Part shown: piece by piece, positions 43,517-44,875 of the stretch
Layout of the letters: each line of letters begins with the position of its first letter
How positions within the stretch are numbered: position 1 is the stretch's first letter
Origin: a virus
IMG/VR virus record: IMGVR_UViG_3300017773_000025
Coordinates: 1 to 44,875 of that record
Length of the DNA stretch: 44,875 nt
Direction: 5' to 3' (one strand)
Position numbers and translations under genes: made by a program
Notes under the pieces: model-generated
Database searches by the model: none
The model's input: only the letters and a program-made list of their open reading frames with translations
Told to the model about the DNA's origin: nothing

Positions 43517-44875
43517 TTATGTTGGTATGTTAAATGAAGCAATCATTTTTCTAGCCTGTAAAGTAAATTCCTCAACTACTATTGCAGGGTTACCGGTTGG
43601 GTTACGAACTTCCATTCCTACACCTTCAGAATTTTTTAAATTAAGGAACACTATACCAGTATAAAATCTACCTTGACCACCACCGCCAACAAATTCAATT
43701 GCTTCGTCATGAAGTATAGTACCTGCGTGATTGATAATCTGTAAACGAGCCGATCCACCACTAAGAGCTGCTGAGGTTGTAATAAGAACACTATATCTAA
43801 CTTGTATATCTGTCGCTGTACCAATATTTTTAATTCCATCAGTCTTTCCTGTTCCAACACTAGAGAAATCAGCATGCTGTAGATCATTACTTAATGTTGA
43901 CTGGTCAATATACTGAGTTCCATAAAGAGCAGTATCTACAGAACTACCTGAACTGTTAGCAGCAATAGTCTGGTTGGTGCTAGTCTTAATAATAGTAGGC
44001 TCTGACCAAAGTACACTTGCAGAGCCACCCCCACCTTGTGGACCAACGGCACCTTGATTACCTATAGCACCGGTACCACCTTGGGCACCTGTTCCACCAA
44101 CACCAGTTGCGCCTTGGCTACCGGTTGCACCACCAAATCCAGTTGCACCCTTATCTCCAGTTTCACCTTTAGCGCCCTGTAGGCCAGTAGCACCTTGTAG
44201 TCCTACCGCACCGGTTGCTCCTTCATTACCTACTGTACCTTGATTACCAACCTTTCCTTGATTACCCGTAGCACCTTGTTGACCAATAGCGCCTTGTTCT
44301 CCAGTTGCTCCTTGTTGACCAACTGCTCCTGTAGATCCTGTAAAACCAGTTGCTCCTTGGAATCCTACAACACCAGTTGCACCTTGTGATCCAGTGGCTC
44401 CAGTAGATCCAACTCCACCAGCACCGGTCGCCCCTGTTGCTCCAGTTATGGAAGTACCATAAGCAGTAAATTCTAAAACAAAATCTATACCTTGACCCCA
44501 GTTAGCAGTATAAGTTAATTCAGTAATTGTTAAGTCATATACATTACCTACTAAAGCTACAGCAGTTACTACACCATGCAAAATTTGTTGATTATTACCA
44601 GCGGTTAATATAACAGCACCAAATCCAGTTGATGCTTGTCCGGTATCATCAAAAGTATTAAGGAATGTAGTTTGATCTAATCCTAATGAATCTGTTTTAT
44701 TAATATACAGGCTTGTGGTTGCAGCATCATAATAGAATTTACCAGAAGGTGGGGTAGTTACACCAACTACTCCTGATTGCCAAGGTAAACCGTTTCTTGG
44801 ACCAATTGCACCAGTAGATCCAGTAGCACCTGTATAACCTGTAGCTCCAGTTGCACCTGTATAACCTGTAGCTCC
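43517..44875 (-). CDS. Collagen-like fibre protein, 5' end outside the window
   Basis: The reading frame stays open to the window edge, so the true start lies beyond 44875; the TTG codon at 44581 is inside the gene. The 452 visible residues contain a G-A-T/G-Y-T run (44795-44875), a non-collagenous spacer, about 46 G-X-Y triplets (44024-44443) and a C-terminal domain of ~165 residues. That domain ([20 protein letters not shown] ... [19 protein letters not shown] ... [16 protein letters not shown]) has the strand pattern of a C1q/TNF-like jelly roll. Such collagen plus jelly-roll proteins form trimeric fibres used for adhesion. The triplets are dominated by GAT and GxQ, with no hydroxylation-dependent proline richness. 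Confidence 0.82.
   Translation of the reverse strand, partial: GATGYTGATGATGYTGATGSTGAIGPRNGLPWQSGVVGVTTPPSGKFYYDAATTSLYINKTDSLGLDQTTFLNTFDDTGQASTGFGAVILTAGNNQQILHGVVTAVALVGNVYDLTITELTYTANWGQGIDFVLEFTAYGTSITGATGATGAGGVGSTGATGSQGATGVVGFQGATGFTGSTGAVGQQGATGEQGAIGQQGATGNQGKVGNQGTVGNEGATGAVGLQGATGLQGAKGETGDKGATGFGGATGSQGATGVGGTGAQGGTGAIGNQGAVGPQGGGGSASVLWSEPTIIKTSTNQTIAANSSGSSVDTALYGTQYIDQSTLSNDLQHADFSSVGTGKTDGIKNIGTATDIQVRYSVLITTSAALSGGSARLQIINHAGTILHDEAIEFVGGGGQGRFYTGIVFLNLKNSEGVGMEVRNPTGNPAIVVEEFTLQARKMIASFNIPT
44024..44443 (-). repeat. Collagen-like G-X-Y repeat region
   Basis: About 46 in-frame triplets (residues G47-G186 counted from the internal TTG at 44581), mostly GAT, GxQ and GxV, with interruptions near each end. 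At the DNA level they appear as repeated caccttg-type words on the plus strand. Such runs are prone to slippage and length change. Confidence 0.85.

Noticed and set aside
46-43916. Plus-strand open frames of 60-130 codons scattered along the window, for example 23949-24335 and 2309-2677
   Set aside because: All lie opposite long minus-strand genes, lack recognisable protein features and have no promoter or leader of their own; they are shadows of the coding strand.
44024-44443. CRISPR-like or tandem DNA repeat suggested by repeated caccttg words
   Set aside because: The periodicity is 3 and 9 nt and follows the G-X-Y codons of a collagen-like protein; there are no equal spacers.
43517-44581. 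TTG at 44581 as the start of the collagen-like gene
   Set aside because: The same frame is open through to 44875 with collagen-like and spacer sequence, so the codon is internal.
1-44875. tRNA genes in the intergenic gaps
   Set aside because: Gaps are short and AT-rich; no cloverleaf or GTTCRA-type T-loop was noticed by eye. A tRNAscan run was not possible.

Overview
This window looks like a piece of a large, AT-rich (roughly one third G+C by eye) T4-like myovirus genome. All supported genes are on the minus strand and are packed tightly, with 1 to 20 nt overlaps or very short gaps, so transcription runs from position 44875 towards 1. T4-type replication and recombination proteins (UvsW, UvsY, primase gp61, ssDNA-binding gp32) together with contractile-tail baseplate proteins (gp53, gp27, gp5, gp25, gp6 and a gp7-position protein) define the group. 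The host is most likely a member of Bacteroidota. Start codons are preceded by A-rich leaders with almost no Shine-Dalgarno sequence, and one membrane protein has a long periplasmic stalk and an aromatic-ended C-terminus. The host call is inference.

Layout in transcription order. (1) 44875-43517: the 3' part of a collagen-like fibre gene with a jelly-roll-like end. (2) 43469-41243: five small genes of unknown function. (3) 41216-34407: tail and baseplate hub genes: a 608-aa tail protein, a LysM-type gp53, a gp27/gpD-like hub, a gp48/gp54-type protein, a gp5-like OB/needle protein without lysozyme, and a 210-aa unknown. (4) 34308-31833: two unexpected genes inside the structural block, a four-repeat protein resembling ribosomal protein S1 and an amidoligase-fold protein with a C-terminal beta-helix. 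Each has its own promoter-like motif. (5) 31826-9744: a 287-aa unknown, gp25, gp6, an 89-aa unknown, a 1374-aa gp7-position protein and five further fibre or baseplate proteins, three of them very large. The last, of 991 aa, ends in an intein-like Hint domain. (6) 9726-5816: a small coiled-coil protein, a membrane-anchored spanin-like candidate, two structural proteins and a tail-tube-fold protein. (7) 5791-64: a capsid-targeting-like peptide gene, a RuvC-like resolvase, a GroES-like co-chaperonin, gp32, primase, a 72-aa protein, UvsY and UvsW. Another gene probably starts at position 7 and leaves the window.

The replication genes form a recombination-dependent replication set: gp32 coats ssDNA, UvsY loads a recombinase (not in the window), UvsW remodels branches, the primase starts lagging strands and the RuvC-like enzyme resolves junctions for packaging. 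The middle of the window builds the baseplate, tail tip and receptor-binding fibres.

The most unusual features are the phage S1-like protein, the amidoligase/beta-helix fusion, the Hint domain at the end of a fibre protein, and a recurrent AATATATAA motif 11 to 28 nt upstream of several start codons that looks like a phage-specific promoter. No tRNA, CRISPR array or insertion sequence was seen. No gap between genes exceeds 300 bases; the longest is the 164-nt gp32 leader.
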